The notes under the pieces: generated by a model
The model's input: the letters and a program-made list of their open reading frames with translations, nothing else
Database searches by the model: none
What the model was told of the DNA's origin: nothing
Program-made: the position numbers and the translations under genes
In this document: positions 44,446-52,876 of the stretch, one piece after another
Position numbering within the stretch: position 1 is the stretch's first letter
Layout: each line of letters starts with the position of its first letter
Source of the DNA: JAJFJD01 sp965228425
Lineage (GTDB): Bacteria > Pseudomonadota > Alphaproteobacteria > UBA8366
Assembly (NCBI GenBank): GCA_965228425.1
Contig: OZ245815.1
Coordinates: 1,302,001 to 1,366,000, forward strand
Direction: 5' to 3'
DNA: 64,000 nt

Positions 44446-46422
44446 ATGAGTGAACAAGACTTGGATTGGATTAGCGTCGGGCATGAAGGCGAATTGCCCG
44501 AGGGGCGCGTAAAGACCGTTACCGCTCGGACAGTGTCAATCTGCTTATCCCATTTCGATGGCAAATGGGCGGCGATGGACAACAGATGTCCCCATCAAGG
44601 CGGCCCGCTGGGCGAGGGCTCCATCGAAACGGGCACGGACGGTAAATGCTGGATCCGTTGCCCTTGGCATGGCTGGGATTTCGATCCGTTGACCGGTGCG
44701 CCGCCGGGAGGTCACGAGGATACGGGCCAGCAAATTTACCCGGTTGATGTCCGGGACGGGGAAATCTTTGTCGGGCTGGAGCCGGAGCCGCCCCGCGCCC
44801 GCACAACGACCGATGCTATGGCCGAGACCATGGTCAATTGGGGTGTGAAGCGGGTCTTCGGCATGGTCGGCCATTCGAACCTTGGGCTGGCCGATGCCAT
44901 CAGAATGCGTGTCCAAGACGGCCAGCTTGGCTTTATCGGCGTGCGTCACGAAGGTGCTGCGGCATTCGCCGCGTCCGCTTATGGCAAGCTTACCGGCAAG
45001 CCCGCAGCATGCCTTACCATTGCCGGTCCCGGCGCCACCAACCTTCTCACCGGTATGTGGGATGCCAAGGTCGACCGGGCGCCGGTTCTGGCGCTGACGG
45101 GACAGGTGCAAACTCAGGTATTTGGGCCGGGCGCCTTTCAGGACATCGATCTCAAATCGGCATTCTCTGCCGTTTCGCGCTTTTCACAGCCGGTGCTGAG
45201 CACGTCAAACCACGGCGAATTGATGTCGCTGGCCTGCAAAACCGCCATTGTCGAGCGTGATGTTGCCCATCTTGTCTTTCCAGATGACGTTCAAACACTC
45301 CCCAGCGACAAACCGGCGGGCAAACCGGATGGCCGTATCGGCGGTGACATCGTGGTGCCGAATGCGACCGATATCGAGCAGGCCGTCGCGCGCATCAATG
45401 ACGCCAAGCGCCCCGTCATCGTCATGGGGCATGGCGCCGTCCACGCGCGGGACGCGGTGATCGGTTTGGCGAAACATATCGCCGCACCGGTCATGACCAC
45501 CTTCAAAGGGAAAGGTCTGATTCCGGACGATCATCTCAATGCGGCCGGCGTGCTCGGCCGGTCGGGAACGCCGATCGCAAGTTGGTTCATGAACGAGGCG
45601 GATTTGATCATCGCGCTCGGGTCCTCATTTGCCAACCACACTGGGATTGAAAGCTCCAAGCCGATCATCCAGGTCGACTTCGAACGAATGCAACTCGGCA
45701 AGTTCCATCCGGTCGAACTGCCGATTTGGGGTGAGATCGGCGCCTTCTGCGACGCGGTCACGCCGCAGTTGGCCAAACCCGCCAACCGTCCCGATCAGAT
45801 CGCGGAACTGGTGGAAAGATGGCAGATTTGGCGGGCGGAAAAACAGACGCGGTTGTCCGGTGAGCGGGGCGAGGGCATTCATTCCGTATCTGTCTTTGAG
45901 GCGCTCACGCGAGCCTGTCCGGAAGACGCCATCATCGCCGTCGATGTGGGCAACAACACATATTCCTTCGGCCGCTATTTCGAATCCAAAGGCCAGCGTG
46001 TGTTGATGTCTGGATATCTCGGATCAATCGGGTTCAGTTTCCCTGCCGCCATGGGCGCGTGGGCAGCCACCCAGGACTTCGCGGAATTCGCCGGCCGCAA
46101 AGTGATATCGATCTCGGGTGACGGCGGTTTCGGGCAATACCCGATGGATTTCACCACCGCCGTGAAGCACGGCATGGATATCACCCACATCCTGCTCAAC
46201 AATTCCGAGCTCGGGAAGATATCGAAGGAACAACGGTCCGGCGAATGGCCGGTTTGGGAAACCGGTCTGCATAATCCGTCCTTCGCCGCGTTCGCCCGCC
46301 TGTGCGGTGGCCATGGGAAGAAGGTCACGGACGAAAGTCAGCTTGTGCCCGCAATTTCCGAGGCGATCGAGACGGAAGGCCCGGCACTTGTGGAGGTCAT
46401 CACGGATGTGGACCTGATTTGA
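44446..46422 (+). CDS. Rieske [2Fe-2S] domain fused to a thiamine-diphosphate-dependent enzyme (acetolactate synthase/pyruvate oxidase type)
   Basis: A 658-residue fusion. Residues 1-105 are a Rieske ferredoxin with both cluster motifs, CPHQGGPLGEG (48 on) and CPWHGWDFD (72 on). From about 110 the ThDP-enzyme begins (TTDAMAETMVNWGVKRVFGM) with the catalytic Glu in VRHEGAAAFAASAYG. The central FAD/regulatory-type domain is followed by the ThDP-binding domain with SGDGGFGQYPMDF and HILLNN. This enzyme family decarboxylates 2-keto acids. A built-in iron-sulfur centre suggests a redox reaction such as oxidative decarboxylation. The start is the ATG after AGGATC; earlier in-frame ATGs at 44374 and 44416 are possible. 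The preceding flavoprotein fits as partner. Confidence 0.88.
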   Translation: MSEQDLDWISVGHEGELPEGRVKTVTARTVSICLSHFDGKWAAMDNRCPHQGGPLGEGSIETGTDGKCWIRCPWHGWDFDPLTGAPPGGHEDTGQQIYPVDVRDGEIFVGLEPEPPRARTTTDAMAETMVNWGVKRVFGMVGHSNLGLADAIRMRVQDGQLGFIGVRHEGAAAFAASAYGKLTGKPAACLTIAGPGATNLLTGMWDAKVDRAPVLALTGQVQTQVFGPGAFQDIDLKSAFSAVSRFSQPVLSTSNHGELMSLACKTAIVERDVAHLVFPDDVQTLPSDKPAGKPDGRIGGDIVVPNATDIEQAVARINDAKRPVIVMGHGAVHARDAVIGLAKHIAAPVMTTFKGKGLIPDDHLNAAGVLGRSGTPIASWFMNEADLIIALGSSFANHTGIESSKPIIQVDFERMQLGKFHPVELPIWGEIGAFCDAVTPQLAKPANRPDQIAELVERWQIWRAEKQTRLSGERGEGIHSVSVFEALTRACPEDAIIAVDVGNNTYSFGRYFESKGQRVLMSGYLGSIGFSFPAAMGAWAATQDFAEFAGRKVISISGDGGFGQYPMDFTTAVKHGMDITHILLNNSELGKISKEQRSGEWPVWETGLHNPSFAAFARLCGGHGKKVTDESQLVPAISEAIETEGPALVEVITDVDLI

Positions 46423-46454
46423 CCGTGTCCGTCACTTGGATGCGTCAGCCGTGC

Positions 46455-46814
46455 TCAGGATCCGGCGGAGAGTTCGACCGGTTGTCCGTGCGGCGTATTC
46501 AGATAGGCGCGGCGCCACTGTTCGGCCCGGGCCGATAGGCCGTTCGAGGAAACCCTGCCGTCGGCTTCAATCAGGCCTTCCAGCGCGGTGAGGGCGGCGG
46601 TGTAATAGGTGTTCTGGTCATCGGGTCTGCCCTCGTCCGCTGCCCGGCGCAGTTCTGCGCCAAGCGCATCCGACCATTGCGCCGGCGTGAAGACGTCGAC
46701 CTTGGCGAGTGCGAAGGCGAGTGCAAGGACCTGAGCGTGCCAGGGCTCGTCGAAAGCCGGTTCTCCGTCGCGTGCCGCGAGGGGACCCAGCTGTAAATCC
46801 TCAGGCGCGGTCAA
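46455..46814 (-). CDS. Nitrile hydratase accessory/activator protein
   Basis: A 119-residue protein of the nitrile hydratase activator family, which resembles the beta-subunit N-terminal region. It has FDEPWHAQVLALAFALAKVDVFTPAQWSDALGAEL and a later YYTAALTALEGLI, as in the family. It would help load cobalt into the alpha subunit. Its start overlaps the beta gene by 14 bases. It is the last gene of the operon. Confidence 0.88.
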   Translation of the reverse strand: MTAPEDLQLGPLAARDGEPAFDEPWHAQVLALAFALAKVDVFTPAQWSDALGAELRRAADEGRPDDQNTYYTAALTALEGLIEADGRVSSNGLSARAEQWRRAYLNTPHGQPVELSAGS

Positions 46815-47457
46815 GGTAGCCCTCCCACATATTGAGGAAGACCCGTTCGCGGCGTCCCGCGGCCTCGGGCCACAGTTCGGCGGCGTCGAAACCCACCGTG
46901 TATATATGAACGGCCTGTTCGTCGCCGAGCGCGCTGGCGTCGGCGAATGTCTGTGCGCCGTGGTATTTCTCGATCACGCCCGGCCGGCTGCGGACATAGG
47001 CCGGAAGCCGGGTATGCCCGACGACGCTGAGATCCTTCACCCGGACTTTATCGCCCACCGAGAAGGCCGGCGGCGCGTCGGCATTGCCGTCGAAATTCTG
47101 ACTGACCGATTTTCGTTTCTTGACCTCCGCGGCGCTCATCGGCGGCCGTAGTCCGGAGACCTTCTTTTCTGCATGGCCGCTTGCCAGTTCCTCGACGGTC
47201 GCGACCCCGGAATTGACCATCATCGCCGCATAGGCCTGCAGCCATTGGTCATAGTAGGGCCGTGTCAGGTAGTCCGTGGGCGGTATCAGTTCGCGGCAAT
47301 GGCGGAACCAGTCGATGTTCCAGTCGGCGGGCCGGCTCATGCCCCGTACGATGCCGAAGACTCGTCCTTCCCAGGCGTGGTGAAACGCTTCTTCTGGCTC
47401 GTCGACCTCGACCTTGCCGAAGCCTTGGCGGCCGCCCAGGTCGTGGATTCCGTCCAT
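46801..47457 (-). CDS. nthB: Nitrile hydratase subunit beta
   Basis: A 218-residue subunit of the enzyme that hydrates nitriles to amides. It starts MDGIHDLGGRQGFGKVEVDEPE, the hallmark of the beta subunit, and has FHHAWEGRVFGIVRG and, near the end, the SH3-like beta-barrel VGDKVRVKDLSVVGHTRLPAY with IYTVGFDAAELWPEA. It overlaps the alpha gene by one base in TGATG, ensuring equal synthesis. Confidence 0.96.
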   Translation of the reverse strand: MDGIHDLGGRQGFGKVEVDEPEEAFHHAWEGRVFGIVRGMSRPADWNIDWFRHCRELIPPTDYLTRPYYDQWLQAYAAMMVNSGVATVEELASGHAEKKVSGLRPPMSAAEVKKRKSVSQNFDGNADAPPAFSVGDKVRVKDLSVVGHTRLPAYVRSRPGVIEKYHGAQTFADASALGDEQAVHIYTVGFDAAELWPEAAGRRERVFLNMWEGYLDRA

Positions 47458-48098
47458 CAGTCAACCTCCCCGATCCGGTCGGCAAGGTCGCGCTCCGTAC
47501 CGATCATGGAGTTGCGGGTGACGAGCTTGGCCAGTCTCGCTTCGTCCCAGTCTTCTGTTCCCGCAGGTCGTTCCGGTACGACCAGATAGCGCAGTTCCGC
47601 CGTGCTGTCCCAGACGCGAACCTCCGTGTCGTCCGCCAGTCGCACGCCGAATTCGGACAGCACCCCGCGGGGGTCGCGGACGGCGCGGGACCGGTATGCG
47701 GCCATCTTGTACCAGGTGGGCGGGATGCCCAGCACCGAGATCGGATAGCAGGAGCAGAGCGTGCAGACGACCATGTTGTGGACGTCTGGCGTGTTTTCCA
47801 CCACTTCCAAATGGTTCTGCACGAGGCCAAATTCCTTGATCGCCTCGCTTCCGTTTTCGAGAAGCCGCGCCTTGAAATCGGGATCGGTCCAGGCCCGCGC
47901 GACGACGTCGGCGCCGCGTTTGGGGCCGATGTCTTCCGTATAGACCTCGACCCAGGCGTCGACGGCGGCGGGATCGACCATGCCCTTTTCAACCAGCAAG
48001 CTTTCCAGCGCCTTGACCCGAAGCGCGGGTTCGGAGGGCAGATGGCTATGCAGCTCTTCGTGGATTTCGGCGATGGTGTCGGAATCGTGTTTCGTCAT
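47457..48098 (-). CDS. nthA: Nitrile hydratase subunit alpha, cobalt type
   Basis: A 213-residue subunit with the metal-binding motif VVCTLCSCYP; the Cys are 112, 115 and 117. The Thr between the first two Cys marks the cobalt type (iron-type enzymes have Ser there). Conserved RDPRGVLSEFGV follows. I start at the ATG giving MTKHDSDTIAE (GGTGG just upstream); the longer frame to 48245 has no family similarity. It precedes the beta gene. No amidase gene is found in the operon, so the amide product must be handled elsewhere. Confidence 0.96.
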   Translation of the reverse strand: MTKHDSDTIAEIHEELHSHLPSEPALRVKALESLLVEKGMVDPAAVDAWVEVYTEDIGPKRGADVVARAWTDPDFKARLLENGSEAIKEFGLVQNHLEVVENTPDVHNMVVCTLCSCYPISVLGIPPTWYKMAAYRSRAVRDPRGVLSEFGVRLADDTEVRVWDSTAELRYLVVPERPAGTEDWDEARLAKLVTRNSMIGTERDLADRIGEVD

Positions 48099-48186
48099 GA
48101 CGTCCACCATATTTTCTGCGTTGGACCGGGCGTCGAGAGTAGCAACAAATCTGTCGACGGACCATGCCGTCGCCGGCGAAAGGGTT

Positions 48187-48474
48187 CTATAAAATCGTCC
48201 CGCGCGAGACACGCTTGGCTTTGCAGAGCTCGTCGATGACCGCATGCTGTTGGTCGTGACCCGGCTGCTCGCGATGGACCGTCAAGGCGGCCTCGTCGCG
48301 CCATAGTTCGTTCAACACGATGCGGGGCGCGTCCCCCTCGGCGGCGAACACTTCCATGCGCAGACATCCGTCTTCGCGCAGGCATTGTTCCGCACTGGCC
48401 TTGACCCGCCGCAACAGCGCATCGTTTTGCCCGGGCAACGGCTCATACTCGACGATGATTGCAATCCCGCTCAT
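48187..48474 (-). CDS. Antibiotic biosynthesis monooxygenase (ABM) domain protein
   Basis: A 95-residue single-domain protein, beginning MSGIAIIVEYEPLPGQNDALLRRVKAS, with CLRMEVFAAEGD and RIVLNELWRDEAALTVHREQ, as in ABM-fold proteins. The ATG overlaps the stop of the sulfatase gene in ATGA. It lies between the sulfatase and the nitrile hydratase genes on the same strand, so all five genes may be one transcript. Its function is unknown. A longer open frame to 49029 is not real. Confidence 0.83.
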   Translation of the reverse strand: MSGIAIIVEYEPLPGQNDALLRRVKASAEQCLREDGCLRMEVFAAEGDAPRIVLNELWRDEAALTVHREQPGHDQQHAVIDELCKAKRVSRGTIL

Positions 48475-49931
48475 TCGTGGTCGTATCCCGGCACGGGTGT
48501 TGCGCCCGGGGCGCCGACACTCAACGCTTTCTCCGGTCCGCCGTGTCGTTCGATGAGGCGTTCCTGGTCCGCCTTGGCGCGGCGGTCCACTTCTTCCGGA
48601 TCGAGTTTCCGGCGCAGCAGCATTTCCATCTCCGCGAGCACGCCGACATGATCGGGGTCCTCGGCGAGATCGACCGTCTCCTCGGGGTCGTTCTCCAGGT
48701 CGTAGAGTTCCGGCCGGTAGCCGACATAGTAGTGATATTTGTAGCGGCCCTTGCGCAGCATGTAGCCGCCGGACGGTGAGGCGAAAGCGTGGTACTGGCC
48801 GAGTACGAGGCGGTCGGGCTCCACCGGCGCGCCGGCAATCTCGAACAACGATTTGCTCTCCAGCGATTTGTCGCTCTTCGGCAGCGGGATATCGAGGGCA
48901 TCGAGAACCGTCGGATAGACGTCGACAAGGCTTACCGGGGTATCGCAGACGGTGCCGGCGTCGATGCCCGGTCCCGCGAGGATCATCGGGACCTTGGCCG
49001 ACTCTTCGAAGAAATTGAACTTGCCCCAAATGCCGCGCGCTCCCGGTGAATCGCCGTGGTCGCTGGTATAGAGGACCCGCGTGTCGGACTCGAGGCCGAG
49101 TTCCTCCAGCGTGTCGAGGACAAAGCCGACCTGGGCATCGACGAAGCTCAGGAGCGCCATATAGGACGCGAAGGCGAGACGCCTTTCGTCGTCGTCGCGG
49201 AAGAAGCCATCTTGGGCGATGAATTCCCGCTGCGCCCTGACCCAGGGGTGCAGGTTTTCCGCCGGCATGTCATGCGCCTTCGGCAACGGCACCGTGTCGA
49301 GCGGATAGAGGTTGAGGTATTCGCGCGGCACCACGAAGGGCGGATGCGGCGCCACGAACCCGACGTAGAGAACCCAGGGACTGCCGCCGTCGTCGGCTTT
49401 GGCCATGAGCCATTCGGCCGCGGTGTTCGCAATACGGCGGTCGTAAAGATTGTAGTTCGAGACCCCGACCCCGACATTCTTGATCAGTTGAAACGGCGGA
49501 TCGAGCGTCGGGAAGGGATCGCGCAGCGCACCCCAGACCATGCCGACACCGTCGACGATGTGCATGGGTTCATGCTGCCGGTCGAAGCCGAGCGGGTCTT
49601 CCGCGCGGCGGAAATGCATCTTGCCGATCGCCTCGATCGGATGCCCGGCTTCCTGTACCCGCCGGGCCCAGCCCGGGATTTCGCCGTCATAGGCATGGGC
49701 ATTGTCCCAGCAGCCGGTTTCGTGGACATGACGCCCGGTTGCGACGGATGCCCGCGACGGGACGCAAATCGGGCACGCCGTATAGGCGTTGCCGAACCGG
49801 GTTCCCCGTTCGGCCAGCCGGTCGAGCGCCGGGGTATGCATCAGTTGATGGCCGGCCGATCCGAGATAGCGCGGGTCGTGACCGTCGCTCATGAAGATAA
49901 TGAGATTCTTTGCGTCCATCGTGTGCGTCAC
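48471..49931 (-). CDS. Sulfatase (type I, arylsulfatase/choline-sulfatase-like)
   Basis: A 486-residue alkaline-phosphatase-superfamily hydrolase. The start NLIIFMSDGHDPRYLGSAGHQ and the formylglycine motif CVPSRASVATG (Cys converted by an activating enzyme) mark it as a Cys-type sulfatase. Metal-binding SDHGDSPGARGIWGK lies in the middle. It has no signal peptide, so it is cytoplasmic like choline-sulfatase. The TauE exporter gene upstream could remove released sulfite or sulfonate, which is an inference. Confidence 0.92.
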   Translation of the reverse strand: MTHTMDAKNLIIFMSDGHDPRYLGSAGHQLMHTPALDRLAERGTRFGNAYTACPICVPSRASVATGRHVHETGCWDNAHAYDGEIPGWARRVQEAGHPIEAIGKMHFRRAEDPLGFDRQHEPMHIVDGVGMVWGALRDPFPTLDPPFQLIKNVGVGVSNYNLYDRRIANTAAEWLMAKADDGGSPWVLYVGFVAPHPPFVVPREYLNLYPLDTVPLPKAHDMPAENLHPWVRAQREFIAQDGFFRDDDERRLAFASYMALLSFVDAQVGFVLDTLEELGLESDTRVLYTSDHGDSPGARGIWGKFNFFEESAKVPMILAGPGIDAGTVCDTPVSLVDVYPTVLDALDIPLPKSDKSLESKSLFEIAGAPVEPDRLVLGQYHAFASPSGGYMLRKGRYKYHYYVGYRPELYDLENDPEETVDLAEDPDHVGVLAEMEMLLRRKLDPEEVDRRAKADQERLIERHGGPEKALSVGAPGATPVPGYDHE

Positions 49932-50046
49932 CGTCCGCTGCTGCTTGTGTCAACCGAATGCCGGTATAGTGCGATGTATCATATATGAAATTCGGGGAAC
50001 GCCCATCGCATGTGTGATCGCTATCGAAAATTGCCGGACCGGTTTC

Positions 50047-50787
50047 TTAATCGATCAATAGCGTCGAGACGATGGTCGAGACCCCCGACAGGAGCAGCAG
50101 GATCAAGATGACCTGATTGAACCGGTCGGTTCCGATCTTCTCGTATGTTTTCCGCCCGAGCCATGCGCCCAGCAACGTGCCCGGCAAGGCGATCAACACG
50201 AGGCGGCCGACCTCGAGCGTCATGAATCCGCCATACGCCTGGGTCGCGGCGGCGAGGATCAGGATCGACAGGTTGAAGGCTTGGAAGACGCTTCGTTTCC
50301 GATCCTTGCTCCAGTCCTTCAGGCTGGCCCAGATTGTCGGGATCGGGCCGGACAATCCCGCGAGGCCGCCCAGGATACCGCCGCCGAACCCGACGAGGCC
50401 GTTCACGGCATTGCCGCCCCAGATTATTTTCGGGGCCGCCCGGCTCAACAGCATGAAGCTGCTGAACACGACCAGAAAGCAACCGATCACCAGCTTGAAT
50501 CCTTGCAGAGAAATATCCGCAAGGAGGAGCGTTCCGATCGGCACGCCGATCAATCCGCCGAGAATGTACGGCAGGACGTCGCGCCACACGATGGCGTGCC
50601 AGACGACCCGAATCGTCTGTGCCTGGGCGACGATGGAGCAGATCACGACGATCGGCGCGGCCACGGCGGGCGGGACGGCGGACAGCCAGAACGGAAGCGC
50701 GGTCAGGCCCGTGCCGAACCCCGCGAGGCCGGAAACGAACCCGCCTGCCAGCGCGCCGGCCAGGATCAGCAGTTCGTTCGGTCCCAT
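50047..50787 (-). CDS. Sulfite exporter TauE/SafE family protein
   Basis: A 246-residue membrane protein with about eight hydrophobic helices in two repeats. Typical parts are LAGALAGGFVSGLAGFGTGL, PYILGGLIGVPIGTLLL and NGLVGFGGGILGGLAGLSGPIP, the glycine-rich repeat of the family. It exports sulfite or organosulfonates, or other anions. It lies just upstream of the sulfatase gene in the same direction. Confidence 0.9.
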   Translation of the reverse strand: MGPNELLILAGALAGGFVSGLAGFGTGLTALPFWLSAVPPAVAAPIVVICSIVAQAQTIRVVWHAIVWRDVLPYILGGLIGVPIGTLLLADISLQGFKLVIGCFLVVFSSFMLLSRAAPKIIWGGNAVNGLVGFGGGILGGLAGLSGPIPTIWASLKDWSKDRKRSVFQAFNLSILILAAATQAYGGFMTLEVGRLVLIALPGTLLGAWLGRKTYEKIGTDRFNQVILILLLLSGVSTIVSTLLID

Positions 50788-51077
50788 TTTGCCTCACTGC
50801 ATGGCGGTTGGTCGCCCGCAGATGGCAATGATCGCACCCGCGTCGAGTAAGCGGCCGGTTCGGCGGTAGTTCCGATGAGTGCCGCGGACCATATGACTAC
50901 AGCGCCGGCGGTCCATCCAGAAGGGCCAAACGCCGACCTTGGGTCATACCAATGTCACGGCGGGGGCCATCGCGCCGGATAGCGGCATCGGCTTCGATTG
51001 GCCACGACCATTCGCCGTGCTTAAACTGGGCTTCCGGCCGGTATCCCGCCGCCGAAACCGAAATCGAAGGATTGCCC

Positions 51078-52256
51078 ATGCCCGAGACCCCCGTCATCGA
51101 GCGGATCGAATTCACCGTATTCGAGATCGTTGTCGAGAACATGACCGCCGACGCATCCGGTCTGAAGACGGGTTATGCGCCCGGGCGTGCCGATCCGCAG
51201 GTCAGGTTCGGTGTGCGGATTTATGCGGACACCGGCGTGGTCGGCGAATATGTGCCGGGGCGCAGCCGGGCGCGGGTAATAAAATCGGCAAGCGAAACGC
51301 TGGCGTATTCGTTGATCGGCAAACCCGCCCTCCAGCGGGAACGGCATTACCGGGCCTTACGCGGCATGACCACGCATATCGGCGAGGTGGGGATCGGGGC
51401 GCTCGATATCGCCTTATGGGACCTGGCCGGCAAACACTACAATGCACCCGTCGCGGAACTCTTGGGCGGCTACCGCGAGCGGCTGCCGGCCTATGCCAGC
51501 ACCATCCACGGCGACCGCCATCCGAAGGGCCTGTCGAGCCCCGAAGCCTATGCCGATTTCGCGGAGCAGTGCTACGACCTGGGGTATCGCGCCTACAAGA
51601 TGCACGGCTGGCATGGTGACGTTGAGGAAGAGTCGGCGATGATCCGCGCTGTCGCCGAACGCGTCGGCGGCCGGATGGCGATCATGTATGACGCCTCCAA
51701 TCACCTAAAGACGCTCGCGGACGCGATCCAGATCGGCAGGGTCTGCGACGAATGCGATCTTTACTGGCTGGAAGATCCGTATGCCGACGGCAGCGTCTCG
51801 ATCCACGGAAATCAGATGTTGAAGAAGAACATCCGAACGCCGCTTCTCCTCACCGAGCGGGTACGGAACCTGGAACCGACCATCGATATGCTGGTTGCCG
51901 GCGCAAGCGATTTCGCGCGGGCCGATCCGGACTACGACGGCGGCCTGACCGGCTGCCACAAGGTCGCCGTTGCGGCCGAAGGCCTGGGCATGGACGTCGA
52001 AATCCATTCCTGCGGACCAGTGATGCGCCATCTCATGGCCGCCTGCCGCAATGCGAATTATTACGAGGTCAACCTGGTCCATCCGGATTGCCCGAATCCG
52101 TGGTCCTTGCCCTTTTACACTGGCGGCTATTCCGATCAGCTCGACTGCGTCGACGCCGACGGGTGCGTCGGCATACCCGATGGGCCCGGATTCGGCGTCG
52201 GTTACGACTGGGACGCGATCCAAAAGGCGGCCTTGGAAACCACGGTCATCGACTGA
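51078..52256 (+). CDS. Mandelate racemase/muconate lactonising enzyme (enolase superfamily)
   Basis: A 392-residue enolase-superfamily enzyme. The N-terminal capping domain is 1-125; the barrel starts near YKMHGWHGD. Metal ligands are Asp in MYDASNHL, Glu in YWLEDPYADG and Glu in LTERVRNLEP. Later FARADPDYDGGLTG and VEIHSCGPVM contain the acid/base residues. It acts on a carboxylate, but the substrate is not apparent. I start at MPETPVIERIEF, after GAAGG. Its stop is two bases from the stop of the convergent McrC-like gene. Confidence 0.9.
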   Translation: MPETPVIERIEFTVFEIVVENMTADASGLKTGYAPGRADPQVRFGVRIYADTGVVGEYVPGRSRARVIKSASETLAYSLIGKPALQRERHYRALRGMTTHIGEVGIGALDIALWDLAGKHYNAPVAELLGGYRERLPAYASTIHGDRHPKGLSSPEAYADFAEQCYDLGYRAYKMHGWHGDVEEESAMIRAVAERVGGRMAIMYDASNHLKTLADAIQIGRVCDECDLYWLEDPYADGSVSIHGNQMLKKNIRTPLLLTERVRNLEPTIDMLVAGASDFARADPDYDGGLTGCHKVAVAAEGLGMDVEIHSCGPVMRHLMAACRNANYYEVNLVHPDCPNPWSLPFYTGGYSDQLDCVDADGCVGIPDGPGFGVGYDWDAIQKAALETTVID

Positions 52257-52257
52257 C

Positions 52258-52809
52258 CTATGCCGTCTCGCCCGCGTCTTCGATCTGATCCAAGACAAAC
52301 CGGCATAGTTTGTGGGTAGGGCGCTGTACTTTAAGTAATATATTGCAAAAAATGGATATTCCAGCCTGTACGTTTTCAGGCGTCAGCGGCATGTCGCCCG
52401 CAAGAATGCGGCAACAGCGGCGTACGCGTGCGGACAGGTCGATATTTTCGATGCCGGCCTCCTGTGCCGTGTGCAACGTCCACAGCAACACCGCATTATC
52501 GTCGAAATCGGCCCGCATGCAGTCGTAGTGGCAGCGGACATACGGGTCCTGCCGGACGAAACGTGCGAGCCAGCCGCCGGATCGGTCGGGCGGGCTAAAG
52601 CTCAGATCTTCGGGTTTCCGAACGTGTCGGCGGTAGAGGCCGCGTTTGATGCGGTTCTCCGCGAGGCGGGTCAGGATTTCGAGTGCATTCCGGACGATGT
52701 CCGCAAAGGCGTTTTCGTCCGGATCGTCGGGGATCAGGCCGAATTGGCGCAGGCCGTAGACCCGGTCAAGTTTTTCGAGGCAATCCACGGTGACAGCGTT
52801 GGCGGTCAT
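52258..52809 (-). CDS. McrC-like fragment, middle domain only
   Basis: A 183-residue protein that resembles the central part of McrC, the effector of McrBC-type restriction. The matching parts are AENRIKRGLYRRHVRKPEDLSF (the RGLxRxYVxxxExL segment), the following VRQDPYVRCHYDCMRADFDDN (CxYDxxxxDxxxN), and RPTHKLCRFVLDQ near the end. The N-terminal beta domain and the C-terminal nuclease domain of McrC are missing, and no McrB GTPase is next to it. It may be a decayed remnant or a stand-alone derivative. The similarity is from memory, so moderate confidence. Confidence 0.5.
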   Translation of the reverse strand: MTANAVTVDCLEKLDRVYGLRQFGLIPDDPDENAFADIVRNALEILTRLAENRIKRGLYRRHVRKPEDLSFSPPDRSGGWLARFVRQDPYVRCHYDCMRADFDDNAVLLWTLHTAQEAGIENIDLSARVRRCCRILAGDMPLTPENVQAGISIFCNILLKVQRPTHKLCRFVLDQIEDAGETA

Positions 52810-52876
52810 CGTCCATAGTTCCAGTCTGGGCGCGTCTTCCTAGAGTTTGCCCGTTCCGGAGGTCTCAGACCAGGAC

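Noticed and set aside
48187..49029. A 280-codon minus-strand frame ending in the ABM domain
   Set aside because: The ABM similarity starts at the ATG at 48474; upstream it overlaps the sulfatase in another frame.
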